Shown here in pieces: positions 1-7,322 of a DNA stretch of 35,765 nucleotides (position 1 is its first letter; every line of letters begins with the position of its first letter). The stretch spans positions 1 to 35,765 of the forward strand of contig DATCYZ010000126.1 of NCBI GenBank assembly GCA_036526195.1. The letters run 5' to 3'. The position numbers were made by a program, and so were the translations under genes. The stretch is from DATCYZ01 sp036526195. Lineage in GTDB: Bacteria; Pseudomonadota; Gammaproteobacteria; Burkholderiales; SG8-39. The notes beneath the pieces were generated by a model. The model did no database searches. It was not told where the DNA came from and saw only the letters and a list, made by a program, of their open reading frames with translations.

Positions 1-1
1 C

Positions 2-565
2 TACGGCGGCAGCCTGGAGAACCGCATGCGCTTTCCGCTCGAGGTGCTGGCCGAAGTGCGCGCTGCCTGGCCGGCGGAACTGCCGGTATTCGTGCGCTGC
101 TCCTCGATCGACGATGTCGAGGGCGGTTGGGGCCTCGAGGACACCGTGGCCTTCGCCAAGGCAGCGAAGGCGGCAGGCATCGACGTGGTGGACTGCTCCT
201 CCGGCGGCATCGCCGGGTCGGCCACCGCGGCGCAGAAGGTGACGCTCAAGCGCACGCCCGGCTTCCAGTTGCCCTTCGCCGAGCGGGTGCGGGCCGAGGC
301 CGGCATCGCCACCATGGCGGTCGGCCTGATCCTCACCGCGGCGCAGGCGGAAGGCGCGCTCGCCGCCGGGCGCGCCGACCTTATCGCGGTTGCGCGCGAG
401 GCGCTCTACGACCCGAACTGGGCGGTGCACGCGGCGCAGGAACTCGGCGCCGACCCGGAGTACGCGCTCTGGCCGCAGCAGTACGGCTGGTGGCTGACGC
501 GCCGCGAAGGCACCCTGCGCGCCGCCGGCCTCGAGCGGCGCGGGGCGCGCCTTCCCGACGCCTGA
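2..565 (+). CDS. NADH:flavin oxidoreductase, old yellow enzyme family (5' end outside window)
   Basis: This is the C-terminal 187 residues of an FMN-dependent ene-reductase; the gene starts left of the window. The first visible residues, YGGSLENRMRF, are the hallmark motif of old yellow enzymes. DCSSGG (about residues 63-68 of the visible part) resembles the XenA/YqjM branch, and GRADLIAVARE is the late FMN-phosphate-binding stretch. Members reduce activated C=C bonds of enones or nitro compounds with NAD(P)H. The real substrate cannot be read from sequence. It is convergent with the lplT-like gene and ends in TGA just before a hairpin-rich gap. Family assignment is firm; function is inferred only at family level. 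Confidence 0.93.
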   Translation, partial: YGGSLENRMRFPLEVLAEVRAAWPAELPVFVRCSSIDDVEGGWGLEDTVAFAKAAKAAGIDVVDCSSGGIAGSATAAQKVTLKRTPGFQLPFAERVRAEAGIATMAVGLILTAAQAEGALAAGRADLIAVAREALYDPNWAVHAAQELGADPEYALWPQQYGWWLTRREGTLRAAGLERRGARLPDA

Positions 566-600
566 ATCAACGCCCGTGGCATTCACAGGGGCAACGACAT

Positions 601-647
601 CCCTCGTACACGGGGGAGCACGAGGGGAGGCGAAGCCCCTCTTGTAC
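601..647. terminator. Nested inverted repeats between convergent genes; possible bidirectional terminator
   Basis: Several overlapping stems can form. CCCTCGT (601-607) pairs with ACGAGGG (620-626), GAGGGG (622-627) pairs with CCCCTC (636-641), and GTACA (606-610) pairs with TGTAC (643-647) around the second stem. The site lies between the stop of the old yellow enzyme gene and the stop of the minus-strand lplT-like gene, where a bidirectional terminator is expected. No T tract follows, so a classical intrinsic terminator is not proven. Confidence 0.4.
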
Positions 648-652
648 TGACT

Positions 653-1939
653 TTAGCGCGGGTGGGTGTCTTCGGCGCGGGCGAACGCGAGCAGGCGCTC
701 GACCTCGGCTTCGTGCACGCGCCGGTTGTAGCGGAACCACAGCAGCACCGCCGTCATGGTGCCCGCGACGAACAGGCCAAACAGCGCGATCACGGTGTAG
801 ATCGACAGGCCCGCGCCGAGCAACAGAGAGTAGATCGCGATCATCAGCAGGATGGAGGCATTCTCGTTGAAGTTCTGCACCGCGATCGAGCGCCCGGCGC
901 CGACCAGGTGGTGGCCGCGATGCTGCAGGAGTGCGTTCATCGGCACCACGAAATAGCCCGCCAGCCCGCCGATCAGGATCATCAGCGGCACCGCCGCCCA
1001 GACGGAGGTCACGAACACCATCAAGATGACGATCAGCCCCATGGCGATGCCGAGCGGGATCACCCGCACCGCATGGTCCAGCGACACCCGCATCGAGGCG
1101 GCCACGGCGCCGATGGCGATGCCGAGCGCCGTCACGCCCTGCAGCATGGCGGCCTTCGACAGGTCGAACGCCAGCGCCACCCGCGCCCACTCGATGACGA
1201 TGAACTGCAGCGTCGCGCCGGCGCCCCAGAACAGCGTCGTCACCGCGAGCGAGATCTGGCCGAGCCGGTCCTTCCACAGGCTGAGGACGCAGCGCGCGAA
1301 GTCGGTCAGCGTGTCCCAGGGGTGGGCGGGCAGCGGCTTGAGCGTCACGCCGGTGCGCGGCACGTACAGGTTGAAGATCGCCGCGAGCGCGTAGACGAAG
1401 ACGATGATCGCGATGGCCGCTTCCGACGCGGTGTCGATGCCGGTGTCGATGTGCGGCAGGTCGAACGACAGCACCACGTTCGAGACCGAGGCGTGGATCA
1501 GCACGCCGCCGAGCACCGTGCCGAGGATGATGGAGGCGACCGTCAGGCCCTCGATCCAGCCATTGGCGATCACCAGCTTGTGGTGCGGCAGGTACTCGGT
1601 GAGGATGCCGTACTTCGCGGGTGAATACGCCGCGGCGCCGAGGCCGACCAGCGCATAGGCCGCGAGCGGGTTGACCTCGAACAGCATCAGCAGGCAGCCG
1701 GCGATCTTGATCGTGTTCGAGATGAACATGACCTGGCCCTTGGGCAGCCGGTCGGCGAAGGCGCCGACGTAGGGCGCGAGCACCACGTAGGAGGCGACGA
1801 AGAAGAACTTGAGGTAGGGCGTGAGCCACGCCGGCGCGTCGGACGCCATCAGCAGCGCGATGGCGGCCACCAGCAGCGCATTGTCGGCGAGCGACGAGAA
1901 AAACTGCGCCGCCATGATGATGTAGAAACCGAGGTTCAT
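653..1939 (-). CDS. lplT: MFS transporter, lysophospholipid transporter LplT-like
   Basis: This 428-residue polytopic membrane protein has about twelve hydrophobic segments and resembles LplT (E. coli protein 397 residues). LplT flips lysophospholipids across the inner membrane for re-acylation by Aas. The N-terminus (MNLGFYIIMAAQFFSSLADN) and the downstream stretches YVGAFADRLPKG and YSPAKYGILTEYLP are typical of this MFS branch. No aas-like acyltransferase gene is adjacent or fused. The start at 1939 lacks an obvious Shine-Dalgarno, but a TATAAC hexamer (1950-1955, minus) sits just upstream. A gap of 24 bases separates it from the upstream small membrane protein gene, so co-transcription is likely. 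The lipid substrate is inferred from homology. Confidence 0.85.
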   Translation of the reverse strand: MNLGFYIIMAAQFFSSLADNALLVAAIALLMASDAPAWLTPYLKFFFVASYVVLAPYVGAFADRLPKGQVMFISNTIKIAGCLLMLFEVNPLAAYALVGLGAAAYSPAKYGILTEYLPHHKLVIANGWIEGLTVASIILGTVLGGVLIHASVSNVVLSFDLPHIDTGIDTASEAAIAIIVFVYALAAIFNLYVPRTGVTLKPLPAHPWDTLTDFARCVLSLWKDRLGQISLAVTTLFWGAGATLQFIVIEWARVALAFDLSKAAMLQGVTALGIAIGAVAASMRVSLDHAVRVIPLGIAMGLIVILMVFVTSVWAAVPLMILIGGLAGYFVVPMNALLQHRGHHLVGAGRSIAVQNFNENASILLMIAIYSLLLGAGLSIYTVIALFGLFVAGTMTAVLLWFRYNRRVHEAEVERLLAFARAEDTHPR

Positions 1940-1963
1940 GGCGGGGCGCGTTATAGCATGCCC

Positions 1964-2449
1964 TTACTCGCTACGGCGTTTTTTCTCCCGCGCGATGGCC
2001 GCGAGCATGCGTTCCTGCTCGGCGAACGAGGGCGCGCGCGATCCCGGCGCCGCGGCGTCCTCGCCGGCGGCTTCGGTGTAGTGGCCGCGAAAGCCCGCCG
2101 GTGCGCCCGGCGCAGGTCGCAGCCAGGCCTCGATGCGCAGCGCCTTGTTGCGCGCGATGACCCGGCGCTCGATCAGCGCAAGCTCGACCAGCGCGATCGC
2201 GAGCAGCACGCCCGCCGCGCCGAGCGCGGCATGCGGCTCGAACCAGGCGAGCCCGAGCACCCCCAGCGTGGCCACGCGCCAGGCCCAGGTTCCGCGCCTG
2301 TCGTCGAGGTAGGCGCGGTGCAGGCCGAGCGGAAAGCCGAGCCAGGCGAGCCAGGCGCGGTCGCGCCGCTTCAGGCGGGCGTGCAGCGCACGGTTCGCGG
2401 CCTGCAGCCCGCCGCCCTCCAGATCGATGCGTTTCCAAGCGTCCGACAT
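1964..2449 (-). CDS. Small membrane protein with a TM2-like hydrophobic pair
   Basis: This 161-residue protein has a polar N-terminus followed by a hydrophobic region at about residues 33-97. That region contains FPLGLHRAYLDDRRG, which resembles the short G-x-H-x-x-Y loop motif of TM2-domain proteins, and then a longer membrane segment. The C-terminal 60 residues are charged and probably cytoplasmic. A good sigma-70-like promoter lies directly upstream (2478-2505). The gene is divergent from the LysR regulator and precedes the lplT-like gene on the same strand. TM2 membership is a judgement from a short motif. I do not know a function. Confidence 0.7.
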   Translation of the reverse strand: MSDAWKRIDLEGGGLQAANRALHARLKRRDRAWLAWLGFPLGLHRAYLDDRRGTWAWRVATLGVLGLAWFEPHAALGAAGVLLAIALVELALIERRVIARNKALRIEAWLRPAPGAPAGFRGHYTEAAGEDAAAPGSRAPSFAEQERMLAAIAREKKRRSE

Positions 2450-2477
2450 GACCCCATAAACTACCCTTGGACCGCAG

Positions 2478-2505
2478 ATTATGCTTCAATGAAATTCCTT
2501 GTCAC
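2478..2505 (-). promoter_or_regulatory. Sigma-70-like promoter for the small membrane protein / lplT pair
   Basis: On the minus strand GTGACA (2505-2500) is followed after 16 bases by CATAAT (2483-2478), each 5 of 6 matches to consensus. Transcription would start near 2471, about 22 bases before the ATG at 2449. The opposite strand carries TTGGAC (2467-2472), 17 bases, TGAAAT (2490-2495) facing the LysR gene, so the two promoters would overlap. Prediction only. Confidence 0.5.
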
Positions 2506-2532
2506 CCCGATTCAGGCGACTGATCGACGACC

Positions 2533-3438
2533 ATGGCGGATCGCAGACTCCAGGTATTCCACGCGGTGGCGAAGCAGCTTTCGTTCACCAAGGCGGCCGA
2601 GGCGCTGTTCATGACGCAGCCGGCGGTGACTTTCCAGATCAAGCAGCTGGAGGAATACTTCAACACCCGGCTGTTCGAGCGCGGCCACGGGCGGATTTCG
2701 CTGACCCCTGCGGGCAGCGTGGTTCTGGAGTACGCCGAGCGCATCCTTGCACTCTCGGCGGAACTCGATACGCGGCTGAAGGAACTCACCGGCGAGGTGG
2801 CGGGCCTGCTGATGATCGGCGCCAGCACCACGATCGCCGAGTTCATGCTGCCGCGGGTGCTCGGCGAGTTCAAGTCGCAGTACCCGAAGGTGCTGCCGCG
2901 GCTGATTGTCGGCAACTCGGAAACGGTGGAAAGCCGGGTCGCGGAACACACGCTGGACGTCGGCTTCATCGAGTCGCCCTCGCACCAGTCCGCCGTGGCC
3001 GCGGACCTGGTCTGCGAGGACGAACTGCAGGTGGTCTGCGCGCCCTCGCACCCGCTCGCGCGCCTGAAGTCGGCGAGCGCGAAGCAGCTGGTGCAGTACC
3101 CCTTCATCAGCCGCGAGTCGGGCTCCGGGACGCGCGAGGTGACCGACGGCTTCTTCCAGAAGGCGGGCATCGGCCCGGAGTCGCTCAACGTGGTGATGGA
3201 ACTCGGCAGTCCCGAGGCGTTGAAGGGGCTGGTGGCCACCGGCCTGGGCTACGCGATCATGTCGCACACCACGGTCGCCGGCGAGGTCGCGCTCGGCCGG
3301 CTGGTGCGCGTGCCGCTCGCGCCGCGTCTGCTGCGCGAGCTGTCGGTGGTCTACCCGAAGGAAAAATTCCGCTCGCGCCTGGTGAACACCTTCATCGAGT
3401 TCGCCAAGGGGCGGCTCGCGGCGACCTCCACCGTCTGA
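2533..3438 (+). CDS. LysR-family transcriptional regulator (CysB/YeiE-like)
   Basis: This is a 301-residue LysR-type regulator of normal family length. The N-terminal winged helix-turn-helix spans about residues 1-62 (SFTKAAEALFMTQPAVTFQI is the recognition region). The effector-binding domain fills about 90-295, beginning GLLMIGASTTIAEFMLP. The binding-domain style (ISRESGSGTREV, GLVATGLGYAIMS) is that of the CysB/Cbl/YeiE group, often tied to sulfur or nitrogen sources, but the effector is unknown. It is divergent from the small membrane protein and is followed after 11 bases by the amidotransferase-like gene and alr. The Shine-Dalgarno before ATG 2533 is weak. Confidence 0.92.
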   Translation: MADRRLQVFHAVAKQLSFTKAAEALFMTQPAVTFQIKQLEEYFNTRLFERGHGRISLTPAGSVVLEYAERILALSAELDTRLKELTGEVAGLLMIGASTTIAEFMLPRVLGEFKSQYPKVLPRLIVGNSETVESRVAEHTLDVGFIESPSHQSAVAADLVCEDELQVVCAPSHPLARLKSASAKQLVQYPFISRESGSGTREVTDGFFQKAGIGPESLNVVMELGSPEALKGLVATGLGYAIMSHTTVAGEVALGRLVRVPLAPRLLRELSVVYPKEKFRSRLVNTFIEFAKGRLAATSTV

Positions 3439-3449
3439 GCACGCCCGGC

Positions 3450-4184
3450 GTGCCGCGCTTCCTCGCCGTCCAGCACACGTTCTCCGAGTTCTTCGGCGCG
3501 CTCGAGCCGCACTGGGAGGCGCGCGGCATCGGCTTCAGCTACGTGCGCACGGTGGCGGGCGACGACGTCGCCGGCACGCCCACGCGCTTCGACGCGCTCT
3601 GGCTGCTCGGCGCCGCGTACCCGGTGGCGGACCGCATGCGCTGTCCCTGGGTGGAGGCGGAGATCCGCCTGGTGCGCGCCTTCGCGCGCGCGCGCCGCCC
3701 GGTGATCGGCCTGGGCGGGGGCGCGCACGTGCTCGCCGCCGCCGGCGGGGCGACGCTCTCGATCGAGCCCTGGCAGGATGCGTACTTCACCCGGGCCGTC
3801 GCGCTCGATGCGGACGATCCGGTGGCGCAGGCGGTGCACGGGCGACGGGTGCTGGTGCTGGTCAACGGACGCGCCGGGCTCGGCGCGGGACAGACGCCGG
3901 TGGTCGCGGACGAGGCCGGGCGCTGGATCGCGTTCCGCACCGAGGCGCCGGGCTACGGGCTGCTCTTCCGTCCGGAGCTCAGGCCCGGCATGCTCGAGGA
4001 CATGGTGATGGAGGAAGACCGCGAGATGCCGGAGGACATCGGGGCGCTGATCGGGACGGCGCGCGAACACTGGCCCGAGCTCGAGGAAACCGGGACCGGC
4101 GTGACGATGGCGCTGGTGCGCGCGCTCGGCCTGATGGACGAGCGGCCGAAGTCGCGCATCATCCCGATCGTGGCCGGGGGCTGA
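3450..4184 (+). CDS. Class I glutamine amidotransferase-like protein lacking catalytic Cys and His
   Basis: This 244-residue protein aligns by eye with class I glutamine amidotransferase domains: FDALWLLG (47-54) is followed by PVIGLGGGAHVLAAAGG (84-100), where the family has the nucleophile elbow G-x-C-x-G-x-Q-L-L-A. The nucleophile position is Gly89 rather than Cys. The later catalytic H-P-E motif reads FRPE (173-176), with Arg174 in place of His and Glu176 retained. Ammonia release from glutamine is therefore unlikely. It may be a binding or scaffolding domain or have another activity. The GTG start was chosen because it is the first start after the LysR stop and directly precedes the conserved beta strand. 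It ends 3 bases before alr. Confidence 0.75.
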   Translation: MPRFLAVQHTFSEFFGALEPHWEARGIGFSYVRTVAGDDVAGTPTRFDALWLLGAAYPVADRMRCPWVEAEIRLVRAFARARRPVIGLGGGAHVLAAAGGATLSIEPWQDAYFTRAVALDADDPVAQAVHGRRVLVLVNGRAGLGAGQTPVVADEAGRWIAFRTEAPGYGLLFRPELRPGMLEDMVMEEDREMPEDIGALIGTAREHWPELEETGTGVTMALVRALGLMDERPKSRIIPIVAGG

Positions 4185-4187
4185 GCG

Positions 4188-5258
4188 ATGCCGCGACCGA
4201 TCCGTGCCACGGTGTCCGCGCAGGCCCTGCGCCATAACCTCGGGGTGGCGCGCCGCCACGCGGGCCCGGCGAAGGTCTGGGCCGTGATCAAGGCGAATGC
4301 CTACGGGCACGGCCTGCTGCGGGCGGCGAAGGCGCTGGAGGCCGCCGACGGCTTCGCGCTGCTCGACCTGATCGACGCGCTCAAGCTGCGCGCGGCCGGG
4401 GTGAAGAAGCCGATCCTGCTGCTCGAGGGCTTCTTTCAGCCGAAGGACCTGCCCTTGCTGGAGAAATACGCGCTGACCCCGGTGATCCATGCGGTCGAGC
4501 AGATCGAGATGATGAAATCGGTGGACCTCGGCGGCCAGATCGACGCCTGGCTGAAGGTGAACAGCGGCATGAACCGCCTCGGCTTCGTCATGGACAACAT
4601 CAACCACGGCTGGAACACGCTGTCCGAGGATCCGCAGGTGCGCACGGTCACGCTGATGACGCATTTCGCCGATGCCGACGGGCCCTCGGGCGTGCGCGCC
4701 CAGCTCGACTGGTTCGACGAGCTGACCCACAGCTTCACGGCGCCGCGCTCGACGGCGAACTCGGCGGCGCTGCTGCGCTACCCGGAGGAGAGCCGCTTCG
4801 ACGCGGTGCGGCCCGGCATCATGCTCTACGGCGCCTCGCCCTTCGCCGACCAGAGCGCCGAGGCGCTGGGCCTGCAGCCGGCGATGACGCTGTCGAGCGA
4901 GATCGTCGGCGTGCAGACGCTGCGCGCCGGCGAGCGGGTCGGCTACGGCTTCACCTACGAGAGCGCCGGAAAGATGCGCATCGGCGTGGTGGCCTGCGGC
5001 TACGCCGACGGCTACCCGCGGCACGCACCCACCGGAACGCCGGTGCTGGTCGACGGCCAGCGCTCGCGCGTGATCGGGCGGGTGTCGATGGACCTGCTGT
5101 GCGTGGATATCACAGACCTCCCGGAGGCGGGGGTCGGCACGAAGGTGACGCTCTGGGGCGAGGGCCTGCCGGCGGACGAAGTGGCCGTGCAGGCCGGCAC
5201 GATCAGCTACGAGTTGCTCGCCGCCCTGGCGCCTCGGGTGCCGGTGTTCGAGGCCTGA
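4188..5258 (+). CDS. alr: Alanine racemase
   Basis: This 356-residue PLP enzyme interconverts L- and D-alanine for peptidoglycan. VIKANAYGHG carries the PLP-binding Lys35, and GYGFTY carries the second catalytic base, Tyr253. Other family stretches include KVNSGMNRLGF (123-133), MTHFADAD (157-164) and RPGIMLYGASP (208-218). The length is normal and the fold complete: an N-terminal barrel followed by a C-terminal beta domain. The ATG at 4188 lies 3 bases after the preceding stop, so translation is probably coupled within a LysR / amidotransferase-like / alr / Rieske run. Whether it is the only racemase in the genome cannot be judged here. Confidence 0.97.
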   Translation: MPRPIRATVSAQALRHNLGVARRHAGPAKVWAVIKANAYGHGLLRAAKALEAADGFALLDLIDALKLRAAGVKKPILLLEGFFQPKDLPLLEKYALTPVIHAVEQIEMMKSVDLGGQIDAWLKVNSGMNRLGFVMDNINHGWNTLSEDPQVRTVTLMTHFADADGPSGVRAQLDWFDELTHSFTAPRSTANSAALLRYPEESRFDAVRPGIMLYGASPFADQSAEALGLQPAMTLSSEIVGVQTLRAGERVGYGFTYESAGKMRIGVVACGYADGYPRHAPTGTPVLVDGQRSRVIGRVSMDLLCVDITDLPEAGVGTKVTLWGEGLPADEVAVQAGTISYELLAALAPRVPVFEA

Positions 5259-5271
5259 GGGACAGGTCAGG

Positions 5272-6414
5272 ATGAAACGCGACACCCAGCTCGCGCTGGC
5301 GCGCCAGTTGCGCGCTTACATGGACACGCGCAGCACCGCGCTGGCGCCAGCCGTGCACCGCAATCCCATCGCCTCCTACAGCGACCCGGCGCGCGCGCGG
5401 CTCGAGCGCGAGCGCCTGTTCCTGAAGCAGCCGATCTTCATGGGCCTGTCGTGCCGCCTGCCGGCGCCGGGCGATTACCTCACCGAGGAGGTGGCGGGCG
5501 TGCCGGTGCTGCTGGCGCGCAACCGCGACGGCGTGCTCGGCGCGTTCGCCAATATCTGCCGGCACCGCGGCGCGCCGGTGGCGGGCGGCTGCGGCAACGC
5601 GAAAGCCTTCTCCTGCCCGTACCACGGCTGGACCTACGCGCTGGACGGGTCGCTCGCCGGGATTCCGGACGCCGCTTCGTTCCCCGGCGTCGACAAGGCG
5701 GGCCACAGCCTGCGCCGCCTTCCGGTGGGCGAGCGCCACGGCATGATGTTCGTGCGCCTCGCGCCCGACGAAGCCGCCACGGTCGACATCGATGCGCACC
5801 TCGGCGCGCTGGCCGAGGAGTTCGCGGCGTACCGCTTCGCCGATTACCACTTCTTCGCCGCCGAGACGATGTCGCCGGCGATCAACTGGAAGTTCGGCAT
5901 CGACACCTTCCTCGAGTCCTATCACCTGCCGGCGCTGCACCGGAACACGGTGGCGCCGCTGATCCTCGGCAACACCGCGACCTGCGACGCCTTCGGCGAC
6001 CACGGTCGCGTCACCATGGTGCGCCCGGGCGCGGCGGCGTGGAAGGACACCCCGGAAGCGCAGTGGAACGTGCTCGCCAACCTGCTGCCGATCTACCGCG
6101 TGTTCCCGAACAGCATCGTGGTCTACCAGTCCGACCACGTCGAGACCTGGCGCATCCTGCCCGGCGAGGTGCCGGACCGCTGCACCGTGGAGTTCGCGCT
6201 GTTCACGCCCGAGCCGCCGGCGACCGACAAGGCGCGCGCCTACTGGCAGAAGAATTACGACCTCGCGATCCGCACGGTGAAGACCGAGGACTTCGCGCTC
6301 GGCGAGAAGATGCAGCGCGGCTTCATGAGCGGGCTGCAGGCCGAGGTGATCTACGGCCGCAACGAGCCCGGGCTGATCAATTTCCACGAGCGGCTCGCGC
6401 AAGCGCTCGCTTAG
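5272..6414 (+). CDS. Rieske non-heme iron oxygenase, alpha subunit-type
   Basis: This is a 380-residue aromatic-ring-hydroxylating-type oxygenase. The Rieske cluster ligands are Cys96-x-His98 and Cys115-x-x-His118. The mononuclear iron site is formed by His218 and His223 in ESYHLPALH, with Asp340 the likely third ligand. Glu215 occupies the position where many ring hydroxylases have the bridging Asp. Glutamate there is known from CntA-type carnitine oxygenases, so a non-aromatic substrate is possible. No beta subunit, ferredoxin or reductase gene is adjacent, so electrons must come from elsewhere. It lies 13 bases after alr with a purine-rich leader (GAGGGACAGG). Its last codons are part of a tandem duplication (see 6384-6441). 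Confidence 0.92.
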   Translation: MKRDTQLALARQLRAYMDTRSTALAPAVHRNPIASYSDPARARLERERLFLKQPIFMGLSCRLPAPGDYLTEEVAGVPVLLARNRDGVLGAFANICRHRGAPVAGGCGNAKAFSCPYHGWTYALDGSLAGIPDAASFPGVDKAGHSLRRLPVGERHGMMFVRLAPDEAATVDIDAHLGALAEEFAAYRFADYHFFAAETMSPAINWKFGIDTFLESYHLPALHRNTVAPLILGNTATCDAFGDHGRVTMVRPGAAAWKDTPEAQWNVLANLLPIYRVFPNSIVVYQSDHVETWRILPGEVPDRCTVEFALFTPEPPATDKARAYWQKNYDLAIRTVKTEDFALGEKMQRGFMSGLQAEVIYGRNEPGLINFHERLAQALA

Positions 6415-6441
6415 CCACGAGCGGCTCGCGCAAGCGCTCGC
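6384..6441. repeat. Perfect 27-base direct repeat, period 31, across the Rieske stop codon
   Basis: The 27 bases at 6384-6410, which encode the last residues of the Rieske oxygenase, recur exactly at 6415-6441. The four-base spacer TTAG (6411-6414) contains the stop codon. The second copy is noncoding and out of frame relative to the first, because the period of 31 is not a multiple of three. Confidence 0.95.
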
Positions 6442-6472
6442 CTTGCCGCGGCGCTCGCCTGAGCCGAGGCCC

Positions 6473-7231
6473 TCAGAGCATCACGGTCCCGCCGTCGACC
6501 ATGATGGTCTGCCCGGTGACGAAGCGGCTTGCATCCGAGGCGAGGTAGACCACGGTGCCGGTCAGGTCGCCCGTCTGCAGGTTGCCCTGCAGCGACTGGC
6601 CCGCGGCGATGGTCTGCGCTGCCTTCTCCAGCTTGTCGCCGAAGTACTCCGTGGTGCCCTCGGTCATCACCGCGGAGGGGGCCACCGCGTTGACGCGCAC
6701 CCAGTCGCGGCCGAGCTCGCGGGCGAGCGACCGGGTCATCGCGATCACCGCGCCCTTGGACACCGAGTAGTCGAGGCCGAAGGGCATGCCGTAGACCGGG
6801 GCGAGCGAGGCGATGTTGATCACCGAGCCGGATTTCTGCGCGCGCAGGTGCGGGACCACCGCGCGGCAGCAGTTCCACACGCCCTTCACGTTCACCTGCA
6901 TGACGCGGTCCCACTGGCCCTCGTCGAGCTTGTCGAAGCGCCCGCCCTTGAGGTTGCCGTAGAGCGCGGCGTTGTTCACCAGCACGTCGAGGCGGCCGAA
7001 GGCCTCGAGCGCGGCCGCGGCCGTGGCTTCGCAGGAGGCAAGCCGGGCGACGTCGAGCGTGCAGCCGATGGCGCGACCGCCCGCGTCGGTGACCGCGCGC
7101 ACCGTGTCGGCGCAGTCGCGCACGTCGCCGACGACGACGGCGGCGCCTTCGCGCGCCAGGGCTTCGGCGTAGGCGCGGCCGAGGCCGCGCGCCGCGCCGG
7201 TGATGAGGGCTACCTTGTCCTTCAGCTGCAT
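6473..7231 (-). CDS. Short-chain dehydrogenase/reductase (SDR), 3-oxoacyl reductase-like
   Basis: This 252-residue classical SDR has the cofactor motif TGAARGLG (11-18), the structural motif NNAA (86-89), and the catalytic tetrad Asn114, Ser142, Tyr155 and Lys159 (YSVSK). Asp36 after the second beta strand (VVVGD) suggests NAD(H) rather than NADP(H). The start at 7231 was chosen over a longer upstream reading because MQLKDKVALITG is the normal family N-terminus and GGAG lies about 10 bases before it. The C-terminus GQTIMVDGG is also classical. The gene is convergent with the Rieske gene and divergent from the crotonase gene, so it may belong to the same pathway. The substrate is not predictable. 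Confidence 0.93.
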   Translation of the reverse strand: MQLKDKVALITGAARGLGRAYAEALAREGAAVVVGDVRDCADTVRAVTDAGGRAIGCTLDVARLASCEATAAAALEAFGRLDVLVNNAALYGNLKGGRFDKLDEGQWDRVMQVNVKGVWNCCRAVVPHLRAQKSGSVINIASLAPVYGMPFGLDYSVSKGAVIAMTRSLARELGRDWVRVNAVAPSAVMTEGTTEYFGDKLEKAAQTIAAGQSLQGNLQTGDLTGTVVYLASDASRFVTGQTIMVDGGTVML

Positions 7232-7322
7232 GGGCGGTCTCCGGAAGTTCGCGATCGCGTCGCGGGGGCGGCGGGCCAGATTACTATAAGCGCCGGCGCC
7301 CGAGGGGCGACCCGAGGACACG

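Noticed and set aside
3351..5285. Open frame of 644 codons on the minus strand opposite the amidotransferase-like and alr genes
   Set aside because: The translation is low-complexity Arg/His/Ala-rich with no motifs, and alr on the other strand is certain.
7283..7290. TACTATAAG as a promoter -10 for the crotonase gene
   Set aside because: No -35 at any acceptable distance; too weak to list as a feature.
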